Notes under the pieces: generated by a model
What the model saw: only the letters and a program-made list of their open reading frames with translations
The model's database searches: none
What the model was told of the DNA's origin: nothing
Program-made: the position numbers and the translations under genes
Source of the DNA: Sebastes aleutianus
Lineage: Eukaryota; Chordata; Actinopteri; Perciformes; Sebastidae
DNA: 64,000 nucleotides
Direction: 5' to 3'
NCBI GenBank assembly: GCA_916700875.1
Contig: CAKAKS010000001.1
Location: forward strand, 11,409,741-11,473,740
Part shown: one piece after another, positions 37,421 through 49,200 of the stretch
Position numbering within the stretch: the stretch's first letter is position 1
Layout of the letters: every line of letters starts with the position of its first letter

Positions 37421-38473
37421 TTAAAGGGACAGTTCACCCAAAATATACATATTTTTCATCTTACCTGTAGTGCTATTTATCAATCTAGATTGCTTTGGTA
37501 TGAGTTGCCAAGTGTTGACCTGGTTATTCAAGATAACACACAGACCTTTTTGTGAGCAGTTTGAACTATTTTCTTTCTACCAAACTACACCCGCCAACCG
37601 CATCACCGTGCAGAAGGAAGCATGCATCTACTGTGTAATCAACACTTCTAGCTCACATAGCACCACTGAGCTGGTGAACGTTACAGCTCAACTGAGGAGG
37701 ACGTAAATGTTGACATCTCTTGCTGCCACAAGCCTTTTGTCTATGAGTCGATGCGGTGATACGGTTAGCGGGCAGTTCGTTAGAAAGAAAATAGTCCCTG
37801 CATGAAGCTGCTCACAACAATGTCTGTGGATTATCTTGAGTAATCGGGTTATGATTTCTGGAAAGAGACATTGCTGTTGCGTTTTTTCAAATGTTATTTT
37901 TTGGCACTTAGAGCACCACAAGCCGAGGGCCATAACAGCCCTTTCTCATTCCCAGAGCCTTAAATACGGGGGCTTTGTCACGGCCGTAGGTGTTCAGTAC
38001 CGCGGGAGGGGAGGTGGATGGGCCCAACATACACAAGGCTTTCATCCAGGCGTTCCATTTCACTTTCACGTTACAATCAGCTGTTCGTTCATGTCCCGTG
38101 TTTACAACGTTCAGTGTGTCATTTTCACATTACAAACGTAGTAGTTTAAAGCCCAACCATGATATTTTTTCTTAAACTTAACTAAGTGGTTTTGTTGCCT
38201 AATCCTAAACTGACGCCAAGGGTAACTAGTGGTTTTGATGCCAAAAATAAAGTGAAGCCAAGAGGGAGTGTGACAAAGTGGTGGTATGTGACGAGTTGGG
38301 ATGAGAACGTGTTGTCCAATCTAGTTCCATTATATTAGAGAGAAGGCAGACATTTCTACGGCTGATATCTCCAACATTTGGCAACATTAAAATAATTTAG
38401 ACTGATAAACAGCACTACAGGTAAGAAGAAAAAATATGTATTTTTGGTTTTGGGGGGTGAATGGTCCCTTTAA
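37421..38473. mobile_element. TTAA-flanked foldback element, 1053 bp, with a nested family A copy
   Basis: The left end TTAAAGGGACAGTTCACCC and the right end, read inverted, TTAAAGGGACCATTCACCC, are both bounded by TTAA. The arms stay complementary inward: CTGTAGTGCTATTTATC against GATAAACAGCACTACAG, GTTGCCAAGTGTTG against CAACATTTGGCAAC, and CCGCATCACCG against CGATGCGGTGAT. The right arm is interrupted by 37934-38315. No transposase frame. Common teleost element type; superfamily open. Confidence 0.65.
37934..38315 (-). repeat. family A dispersed repeat, complete reverse copy nested in the foldback element
   Basis: Begins AACAGCCCTTTCTCATTCCC and ends GTTGGGATGAGAACGTGTTG, so both ends carry TTCTCAT.CCC in inverted sense. 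Flanks CCAT and CCAAT may be a damaged target duplication. Both borders of this 382-bp copy are defined by the interrupted host element. Confidence 0.65.
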
Positions 38474-41322
38474 TCACTTAATCTTTCAGAAATCTGTAAA
38501 TCAATCAGCACATGGAATAAAGCTTTGTCACAATGTTTCTGCTGGTCTTTTTCTTTGTCTGTTCAGCCATAGTGGCTGTGACTGCCCATTCAAAACAAAC
38601 AAGTGTCAATGCTGATTAAAATGAGAAGCACAACATGTCCTGTGAAAACATGCAGAAGTATGAATATTCAGTCTTTGTGTCAGACGCTTTTATATGTGAC
38701 CAAAATATACATTTTTCTTTCTCTATCCATGTCACTTTTTTGCCATACAGTTGCTATAGTTACTTCTATTACTTCTGCTGCCACTAATACCACCGCTATT
38801 ATTATCAGCTGTCATTCATGTGTGTAATTATAATAGGTAGATCAGAAACATCAATTTACCCATCCAATCCAAGGACATATCAGCGCAGATGCAAATTCCT
38901 GGTGGGGTCAAACTTTTTAATATACTTTATATTTATGTGATCAAACACGTTATAGATTGGGGCTTTAACAGTTGGGTCTAATATTTCTCATTGAGTGAGG
39001 TGAAATAAGGCTGACACACTAAACCTACTGACCTCCATTTGGACCCGTATTCATAACACGCTGGCCACATGTTGTTATGAGGAGAACAGAGAAGAGGTCT
39101 GGCTTTCCAGAAACTGTATGTACAGTAAGCACATTTGTAATCCTGTAAAAACACAACTCAGCTGTGTGTTCAAAAATACTTTGTGAAAATCCACAGGGTG
39201 ATTCTCAGTCATAAAAGGCGACCAGTCGACTGTGTGGTTTAGCGTTTAGCATGAGTTAGAAGGGCGGTAGCAGCAGTCCTGTTTTGACAGTAAGTGACGT
39301 GACGTGAAACTGCATTTAATGACACGAGGTATATTATAGCTCCAGCTCTGTTTTCTGTTGTGTTTGGCGTCGGACTTTTGTTTTTCACTGACCTTGAGGG
39401 ACAATTTCAGTGATATTCACAGAGACAAAACTTGTTTCATGTCTCAAACAGAACAAATTTCTGTTGACAGGGCTAATTGTTAAGTGTGTGGTTGCTGATC
39501 TCGAGGCCAAAGAACCACTTTTGGTCGTTCCACTGAAATTTGTATAACTTACGCCGAACCACAACGTTTTTCTCTACATTGACGCTGCTCTCCGGTCATA
39601 CTGTATCCATTGTGCACAGTTTCAGCGTGCTGAGATTTTCTAATAATAGAATATAAACTACTTGGCAGTTAAAGATTCCTCCTCCTTTGTAAAAGGGGCT
39701 GGGCTTTGCAAAAGGGACTTCTATGTTTCATTTTGAAGTTATTGGTCCAGTTCCAAGACCATCCAGCCTCCAATGATCAAAGGTCGAGTCAGAGAAAGGC
39801 CTAGCGGGAGGCTTATGCAAAATGTCGTCTCCTTATTGCGAATCGGCCGACACGTTGGAAACCATCGGCGCTCGTTTAAATGTCAATATACCCAGATGCA
39901 CTTTGGCTGTGCTTGGTCAAGTTTGAAGTATGTGGGATGGGAAAAAAAAAAAGAAAAGCTTCTTGCTCGCATAAATAGAATTTGGAGGGTTTCGAAAGTT
40001 GATTAAATTCCTCCACCAAAGCTGATTTTAACTCCCAGTCCTTCAAAATATCTGCAGGCAGTGATGCACAGGACAACACGTTAGCAATTTATATGGGGAA
40101 AAAGTGTCCTAAAAGTATTTATTTATAGGTATTTTAATCTTTTCAAAGGAGAGCCTTGTTACTAGGACACATTTAATACATATTCTCAATTGCTGCATGT
40201 TGCAGCAAACCTTTTTTTCCTCTCAATATCATCATTGTTATACAGAGGAGATATTAAGCAGAGATGATGACAAGATGAAGGGACATAAAACATTCCTTGA
40301 AATCCTGCAGTCATCGTCTCTTACCGCTCCCCCCCCCCCCCCTTCCCCAGAGTCAGACAAGCAGGATCTTCAGCGCTGATCCATTATGTTAATGGTGAAT
40401 TTCTGGGTCACACATCAACCACTATGTTTCCACCTTTTAAAAGCAGGCCAGACGTCCAAAATCCCATGACGGAACGGGGGACTTCTGGGTCTGTTGGAGG
40501 TAACTACCGGAGTGGAGGGGGCTGATAGCATCGCTAGGAATTTAAACAAAAGTATTTTTTTCTCCCTCAAAGCCGCCATCTTTCAGTCTGACGGTTACTG
40601 TAAACATCATTCCAGCACACGGCATTATAAGACATGCTACTCCACATTCCTTTAGCGCTTTTAAAAGATGGAAAAATGGCTAAAATATTGGATGTTTACT
40701 GGTCTGGAGAACATTTACATCAAAGTAAGTTGTGTTTTAAGTGCTCAAAGGTACATCTCAGATTGTCTTCTTTAATCTCAACAAATAATATGAATTGTAT
40801 TTTTTGGGTTGTGACTTTTTTTGACACTCACTACAGCTGTGATAATTATGCAATATTTAATCCCATCTCATTAATACATGTGTCTCTTAGTTTTTGAAAA
40901 TAAGAATGCATACAGAGATAAAATGTTACTTTCTTTGGCAAAAATACTTTTTATAATCATGTAATGATATCGATGTTTAAAAAAAGCACCAAGCGTGAAC
41001 TCTCACTGCTCTTCGCAGTGATATAAAAAGCCTCCAGAGCTGTTGCAATAGGCCTTTCTCAATTTAAAAACCACTGACCTTAAAAGCAGTCCTCACACTT
41101 TGGGTTTGTATATAAAAATGCATACCTTGGCAGTATGCAGAGAAGGGAATGTACTCTATGTCCAACCAATCGCTACCTGCAGCATTTCTCTTTTAGGCAG
41201 TACAATATTCAACGTGCACATCATAAAACTCCAGTCTGAGCCGGGACATAAAGACGCTTTTACCATTCTCCACAGTGCAATAAAGACATAAAATGGGTCC
41301 TTTTTTAAAATATAGTCCTCAT
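38474..41322. other. intergenic DNA downstream of fgf24, no gene recognised
   Basis: Mixed AT-rich sequence with a C14 run at 40329-40342. 39480-39870 and 40440-40620 have more balanced composition without recognised repeats. No exon or RNA gene supported. Confidence 0.4.
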
Positions 41323-42941
41323 TTTATTAACAGAGGCCAAATAAAACTCATCACATTTTATTTACAAAGGGAGGCAATAAATATCTTAATAATAGTCATA
41401 AAATTATTTTTGCTTACATTTGTTTAAAAAAAAAAAAATCATAAATGTGTCATGTTGTTAGTAGCAACTCATACAAAAACCTGCCAGCGGACAGGTGAAT
41501 ACATACTACTGGTGAAAAGAGGCTGTCGTCAGTGAGAGAAGGAATGATTGAAGCACAGACTTTTCCCTTTACGATTCCGATTCAACCACATGTCGCTGGA
41601 AATGTTCCTGGACAAGTTGGTCCATCTGGGGTTCTGGGGAGAAGTCTTAATTGTCAAAATGTGTATTTACGAAGTGATCAGGGGTGGTCAGAGCTACAGT
41701 ATTCCCATCTGCGGATCACTGATCTGACAAAACAAGCACAGGGATAAGCTTTCCCCAGAAGCATCTTTGAGACTTTCATCCAGTGAGAGTGAAAGGAGCG
41801 AAGATGAGCTCACAGTCAAAAGATGATTTTGGAATAGAGAGGAAAAAAAAACACAAGAGCTCAGTTCGGCTCAGCGTCGACGGAGAGGTTCTTGAGATTA
41901 ACTGAACACAGACACTCAGACTAGGTGAAGATAAACAAAAAAGAACAAGGAGGTAGAGGAAGTCTTCATCACCAGCCCCAAAATATTAGCTATCTCACAC
42001 ACAAAGAATCACCCTTTTTCTGGAACACGTGTGAGGAAGAGCTGTTCAAAAGTGAATCCAAGGGGAGGCGAGAGGGATTAACATCCGTCTCCCAAATGTG
42101 ATGAAGTTGGAAGACTTCGTGGAATCATGAATCACATCAGCTGTAATATTTTTGTTTTGTATTGTTTTCTTTTTAGGTGTTTAAACAAGACTAAAGCGAC
42201 GGCTGGTGCCCGACTAGTCAAAGCATGTCGTGTTTTAGCTGAATCACAGGCTGCATGGAAATGTCAAGGAAATCACACACAGCACTCGGAGGGTTCAGCG
42301 CATTCCAGGAGCCGCTGAGGTTGAGAGACATATGGAAAAAAAAAAAAAGAAGAGAGGAAGAGAAAGAGAGAGACCTGTAAAATATTGCACTCAAAGCTAC
42401 ACAGTTATCCCGGCAGCACAGTGTCACCTGCGACTGCCACCTCTCTCCGTTTCATCTCCATGGTGTCTGATTCCAGTGGAAAGTATGGGATCCGCATTGT
42501 CAGGGGCAACACAAACAAAAACCGACAGGTATTCCAATAAATCTCTAGTTGGCTGATTTTTATAACATTGCGTCAGCTCCTGCTTCAGCCCCCATTGTCA
42601 AAAAGAAAGTACGCCTTCAGCCTGCAGTTCAAACGTAGCCGAGGACGCCGGCGACAGGAATTCTCTCAGAGGTCCTTTAGTTTATCCAGTATAAATAACA
42701 TGACAGACACGTTAGCACAATGACATCAACCCAGAAGAATCCAAGAGTTAGGAAATATTCAGTCATCCTGAAATACAAAAATAAAACATCTTTGACTTTT
42801 TTTTTTTGTTCTTTTTGTCCGTCTTTCTTTTACAGAAGTGAAGTCTTTAAGGTGATTCTTTTAAGACAAGAAGCTTGAGATTTTCAGTTTTTTTTTTTCC
42901 CCCCTCTGAGGAAAATTAGTGCTGTCCCATTATTGGTCCCA
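41323..42941 (-). other. fgf24: probable 3' UTR of fgf24
   Basis: After the stop codon I found no AATAAA (TTTATT on the plus strand) until 41357-41362, followed by a second at 41323-41328. The stretch has no recognised repeat and no continuing frame. A UTR of about 1.6 kb is inferred from this; transcript data would be needed to confirm it. The region has T- and A-runs at about 42797-42810, 42890-42903 and 42337-42348. Confidence 0.4.
41357..41362 (-). terminator. candidate polyadenylation signal of fgf24 (AATAAA); a second at 41323-41328
   Basis: TTTATT on the plus strand is AATAAA in the direction of fgf24 transcription. It is the first such hexamer after the stop codon, about 1.58 kb downstream. 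A second copy lies 34 bases further on. Position and strand are right; use is inferred. Confidence 0.4.
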
Positions 42942-43220
42942 TCAGTTCCTCTTGGGGTTGGGTTTTAATCGCCGAGCCCTTCGTGTCCGCTTAGTTACTG
43001 TGGTGAAACGAAACTCTTCCAGCGGGTCCGGCCTGCCCTTCGGCTGGCGCTTCATGAAGTGGACTTCCTGTTGCCTCTGCGTGGTCCGCGAGCCTTTCTT
43101 GGGCCGCCCCTTCCTGTTGAAGCCGAGGTACCATCCTTTGTACTTGGCCGACACGAGAGCCGTGTAGTTGTTCTCTAGGAATTCCTCGACAAAGACGCAC
43201 TCCTGCTTCCTTCCATCGGG
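42942..43220 (-). CDS. fgf24: fgf24 last coding exon (exon 5) and stop codon
   Basis: Starts after CTTTCAG in phase 0 with PDGRKQECVFVEEFLENNY. It continues through TALVSAKYKGWYLGFNRKG, RPKKGS and QQEVHFMKR to a basic tail with FTTVTKRTRR, ending PNPKRN and TGA at 42942-42944 (92 residues). The VHFMKR motif, and TTVTKR as in human FGF18, support the subfamily. The tail probably mediates heparin or matrix binding, by analogy with the family. Intron 4 upstream is 2,089 bp. Confidence 0.96.
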   Translation of the reverse strand, partial: PDGRKQECVFVEEFLENNYTALVSAKYKGWYLGFNRKGRPKKGSRTTQRQQEVHFMKRQPKGRPDPLEEFRFTTVTKRTRRARRLKPNPKRN

Positions 43221-46200
43221 CTGAAAGAAGGGAAGAAATAGGACATTAATTTATTATTAACACAGCAGCATGACCTCTTTATCAACTAACATTCTGGCTT
43301 ATTGCTATTGCATTAGTGTGTTCTGTTGGGGATTTGTATTTTCCAGCTTGGAGTAAAATAGTATAAAGTCTAGGATGCTAGTTTTGTTGAGAACATGTTC
43401 ACAAGTTTGTAACATTGAAAAGGTTAGCTAACCGATAGATTTAGAGGAGTCAAAAGTCACTATTCCAAGGATAGCATGATGTTTGAAACATGATTGAAAA
43501 GAAAATCTGGACTTAAACTGAATTCTTTTTTATTACAGTAGAAAAGATCTTCCCATGAGTTGGGAGTTAAACTAAGGTTAAATATATTCACTTTCACATG
43601 ACTAGTGGCCTTACCTGCACACCTTTTCTCTCTACTGCACTGCTGTAAAATGAAACTACTTCCAGTCTTTTAATAACATACCACACTACAGTAGTTGTAG
43701 TGGTTGTAAAGGATAGAGATGGGTAATTTCTTTTTTTGAATGTGGCCATTTTTGCAGAACAAGTGATGCACTACAATGAGCGACGCACAGAGCAAGTGAC
43801 GTAGTATATGGAGCGGCCGTTATTGAAAGTTATGTGGTATAATAACGAGTATAAAGAGCGAAAAAGTCAATTTAGGAGGGGTGAGAGGACTGGTGCATGG
43901 GTCAAACAAACACAGGACTTTCACCCGAGAGACCACTGTTCATGTTCAAGAGTAAACTCAACATTTACCTTTGTTCAAAGGTAAAGGTTACGGTAAATGT
44001 TACGTAAGAAAGTCCGCTAAGGGGGGGGGGGGTTGTTATTTATTTACACTAGTTATGGTGGTTACGTTACGTTGTTATTTTATCATTTCAACACAAACCA
44101 TGATGTTTTTTTCTAATCTTAACCAAGTACTTTTGTTGCCTAAACCTAACCAATCGTTTCACAACGTTAACAACGTAGCATTTTGCGTTTCTGCAAATGT
44201 GATACGAGGCTGATATGAAACGTATTTATGAAAAATATTTTTAACGTATCCATGGTTTACAAAAACATACAATGCCAACATTATTTCTGGCGACTCGGTT
44301 ACATTTGCAATGAAAAACCTCAGCTGTCATGCACTTCTACAACAGACTTTTTCTTTGGAAGAAAGCAGTTCCACTGAAATCTGTTGACAGTGAGGTCTGT
44401 GGATTATCCGAGGTAACGGCACAGTGCTGCTGAACTTTTAAAACAGTGGAAGTAAATATCTCAGAGACATATCTCAAAAGCTGGGCCCATAAAAAATAAA
44501 CTCTCTGCATGTCTTCATAGCAAATTTGGATCAAATTTAAATCTTGATGCCAACACTGGGGGGTTTTAATTAAATCCGTCAAAAATTCCTGTGATTTACA
44601 GTTCAACTTATTTCTATCATTAAACAAGCTGAAAGCCACCAGCAATCAATAATTTAAATGTCATTTTATCCGATTGTTAAAATAATCCTTCGGTGGTTTA
44701 CAGGAGGAAGTCACAGAACATTTTTTAAACAAATGAGGCCCCAGCAACTACGACTAAAAAATGCATGTTCCTAACAGATGACCATGATGAGAGAGTGAAA
44801 ACGTGTGTGTGAATTACTGCCGCCCCTCCGATGATGACAGCATGAGTTATTAATGCAACACAATCACACGTGTGCCTCCACTGTGTACGTTCTCAAATAT
44901 TAACTTCTTTTCCATATCGGAGCGGTCGTCCGCAGAGTCGCATGCAGTCATCCCGCGCTTGTGGCCACCTGGTGTGACTAAGTGATATAATTGCAATGGC
45001 ATTCCTCCTAAGTGACCATTAGTCTCTCAATGCATTGTGGTGATTGCAGTCCGTAATTGACTGATCGAGTGTCAAAGGAGTAGGCCGATTACGTAATGGA
45101 AGAAGGGCTGCGAGTTATCAAAGGGGTTTTGTTAGGGTGTACAAAAACAGCAGGCGAAAGCAGATCTGAGGCCGCCTTCAATTCAGCCTGGATTAAGAGC
45201 TCCATTTTAAATATTCATTTGGATATGAGAAAGTGGCGATCTAATCTCGTCAGTGGAAATATTGAGCTTTTTACCGACGGATCGGTCATCAAAACCAAAA
45301 TGTACTCACCCTTCCGACTATTTTGCCCTTCTCGTTCATGCAGATGTAATGCTCGCTCTCTTTTCCTTTTATTCGAATGTGGCTCCCGAACGTTTCTGTC
45401 TCGACAACAAGAAGAGCTGGAAATGAAAAGAAAAAGTAGACTCTGTTAAGGACAAGTATAAGTATTTCCACTCACATTCACATCATGCTTTAAGGATTCC
45501 CATACATTTAAACATACTGTATCTGGTATGTTTATCTCCCTTATGGCCCACAGTGTCTGGGCTCTTGTACTTTTTTTTTTTTTTTTTACTTCCCACATTT
45601 AAGACATAAAAATGATCGTATTTAATTTCCAGTGTTGAAAAGGAACCCTGCAAACTCTCTACAATCGAGGGGCCAACACAGAGCTTTATCAAGCACTGAG
45701 CCTCATAAAGAAAACCAGCCTAATGTGCTCTGAAAACAGGGTTATTATAATGTTGGTTTTTCATGAATACATTTTTCATCATACAGTATATACCACCACA
45801 AAGCAGTCAATGACCAATATTAGTTGTACCAGAGATTAAAGGTCTTATTGATAACATTTTTATGAAGACAAATATTTTTAAATTTTTTTTTAAATAATAC
45901 TTCTACAGAGCTTTTAGAAAGGTGCCGTATAAAAGTATGGCTTTTCCTGAAAATTTTTTTTTATGAATATGAAATATTCATTTAAAAAATGTTGGCGTGT
46001 CCAAAATGAATGTTTTGTTTATATCTGTGAAAGCTATCTGACATTTGGTTCCCACTTCTAACAAGGTTTGTGAGCCAGTAGTAAAATGACGTTGGCATCA
46101 CGTGGTGTCTCTGGGTCGTCGATTAGTGTGGAAAAAAACGGACAAATGACTGAGATTGATGGTAAGTGTCCGGCAACCACTTGTTGTCAAGTAAATGCAA

Positions 46201-49200
46201 TGGAACGGTGGAGGGAGAATGCGACATCTAGTAGCTGAATGTTATCAATAGCACCTTTAAATTCTCTTTGATCACATCGAGGATTACAGGAAATAATTGA
46301 TCTTTATAGCTGAAAATCACAAACCAACAAAATTCTGTACGATCCCGGACAAAAGAAATTTGTGTTTTTGGGCTGTATAAACATTGCATTAACATCATTC
46401 TTTCTGTGGAACGTGGACAAATATGATGTTTTAGGCTGTTTTTTTAACAAAGAATGAACAAAAATAGAGAGTTATGGGTCTCCAGAGCTTTAAAGGTATA
46501 TTAAGTGTATTACTTTCTTTACACAATACCATATATGCACCCAAACAACAACGCCACTTCAGCCTGACACAGCAGTAATCCACTCTCGAGACGCATCCCG
46601 GCGGCTCTTTTATTCCCCCCCCCCACCACCACCACCAAATGTTAACCCCTGCGAGGTCACCTTTGTCTCTGCTCGCCCCTCGACCAGCAAAGAGATCTGC
46701 CAAACATTTGTGGAGCGGTTATGTGCCCCTCAGGATTAGGTTTCAAGTTCCCTTTAGTCTGTGCTCACTCAATCAAAAAGTTAAGATGATCCATTTGTTT
46801 AACACACAGGGCCATTCAGTAGCGCTCAAGGGAGCAGAGGAAGAATAGGCGAAGGGGATGGGACGGGCTCGAGGGCAGAAGTAACTCCCCTCCTCCTCCT
46901 CCACCTCCTCCTCCTCCTCTCCCCCCCTCACCCTAAAATCCAACCTTGGGAGGAAAGTGGGAGGAAGGAAACCTGTCTCAAAGGTGAAACTTTAGAAGTT
47001 ATTCCTTCTCTTTTTTTTGAGAGATTTCTGTTTGTACGTCTTATTTGGAAACTAAAAGAACAACATTTCTGGCTTTTTTTATCACTGGAAAGATCAGTCG
47101 GGACTTTTTTGGGGTGCTTGAGAAAGAAAGAAATCCTGGATTGTACATGAAGTGAATGATGTTTAAAAAGATATCTCAGCTCTGCAAGTCAAATCAGGAG
47201 TCGTTTGACATCACTTTGGCTCTTCTCACTCCGAGCTGGTTTTGCACGGAGACCCAAAATTCAACCTCAGCTATGAAGCCTCGACCCAGAACATCAGATA
47301 AAACAATATTTTCCACCCTACTTTAAGTTCTGCTTTGTCTGTGACCCCTGATGGTAAATGGAGTCATTTCATTTTATCTGAACGGCATCCACAGGCAAAT
47401 ATCTTTGAGTCATGAGTGGTCACTGGGATGTTTTGTATATCAACTCTTCTTTAAACAATTCTCAGGCTCAAGACTCCATTGGCAGCCGTAGCTGGCATAT
47501 AAATCTGACAGAAATTTTAGAATATCTGATCAGAGTTTTAACATTTCTTAACCAGTTAAATGTTTTCTTCTTTGGTGCGATATAAACAATGAGGCGCCAG
47601 AGGCATTTATTAACCTCAGCATGGGGTCACCTGTCAAACTAGCTGAACACTCCTGCTTTAATTCCACATTGCAGCATTCATCAGTTTAAAAGCCTTTTGC
47701 AGTGACCCACCATCTGCTCCGAGTGGACAACGGGCATCATTTATGACGGATTGCTCTGGAAAAGGATTGTTCTAGTCTCTTAAAAGTAATGAATATGCTA
47801 CGCTAATACCTAAGAAGAATGGCTTCACTGATATGGACTTAGCAGTCATAAAGCTCTACATCGAAGCAATATATCTCCTCTGCGGTGGTTTGTGGCCGTC
47901 CGCAGTGAAGCTGCAGTGACTGAGAGTAGATCAGAGCAAGGAGAGGATCTTCCTGAGCGTTATTAGTGAGTGCAAAGGAGTTCACAGGTGCCAGGTACTG
48001 CAGCTGGATGGGGAGGAGGAGGAAGAGGAGGAGGAGGTGGGGGACGGGAGAAGGAGGAGGAGGAGGAGGGGCGGTGGAGGGTAGAAATTGGCAAGGCCTC
48101 ATGGGAAAAATTGGATCTGCTTCCACTCAAGCTCTAACAAGCAGTGAGGAAACTTCGCCTCGGCGCATCTGTGACTGAACACACTCACTCAGAGGCATTC
48201 AAGACCAGCAATTTTAGAGCCGTGAGTCAGCTGTTATGAGCAAAATATCTGCAGGAAGGCACAAAACAAGTCCTGTTGCCTTGTGTTTGTGCCGCCGGAT
48301 CAAAGAGCGCCTCGCTGACCATCAATTTACTCATCCGCCGCATTTGTTTTGATTTTGAAATTGTGAACAAGTCCATACAGAGAGCAAAGAGGGTATATTT
48401 AAGGTTGGTAGGAGCATAATCTGAAAACGTAAAACTAAGTCTGTCAAATGCTTTTTGTCATCTTCTTTTGTTTAAGAAACTTTAGCGCTGCTGGACTGCT
48501 AGCCCATATCCAACATTAAATGTGAAAATTATCCTTGAAAACCACTGTGCAATGAAGAAAATTATAGATTATACATTTAGTTTTAACTTTCTTTTGCCCT
48601 TTCAAGTTCAAGGAAAACACAGTTTTAAGATTTCACCGATTTGCATTTCCCAATATGGACAGTCACAATCCCATTCCTCATGAAAAACACCATCATTTGC
48701 TGGTAAATTAAAGGACAATAAAGTTGAGTAATGCCACAGAATTGCATCCTACATGACCTTAAAAGCTCACAAAACCAACAGTTGAGAATATTTTGCAGAA
48801 TGACAAACCAACAAGTCAGTTTTGGTCCACATTAGGCACAAAAATTGGCCTATAAATCTATCAAGGTAAACATAGACTTGCTCTGGATAACCAAAGTCCT
48901 GCAGTAAACATCCATTGCAAGGTCAGCAATTTCATAATGTTTCCAGCCATCCCAACCGGTACTTGGTGGCTTACGAAGGTCACCATCCACTTTGCCCAAG
49001 CCAAACACAGAGCATGGAAAACAGCCTCCACACAATGGGGTAGTAAACCTCAAGATGCACCAGCATCTGGCTGATAGCCGGTGGCGATTTCTCATCCCGT
49101 TATAAACAAACTAGCTAACGTGTCAGGTGAGATGCACAGGAGATCTCCCATACCATACTTGCCCCCATCATCTCCGTTGGCGTTGACTTTCTTCCCCAAG

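Noticed and set aside
42919..43167. 82-codon plus-strand frame over fgf24 exon 5
   Set aside because: Antisense shadow of the conserved exon; the minus-strand reading has clear FGF motifs.
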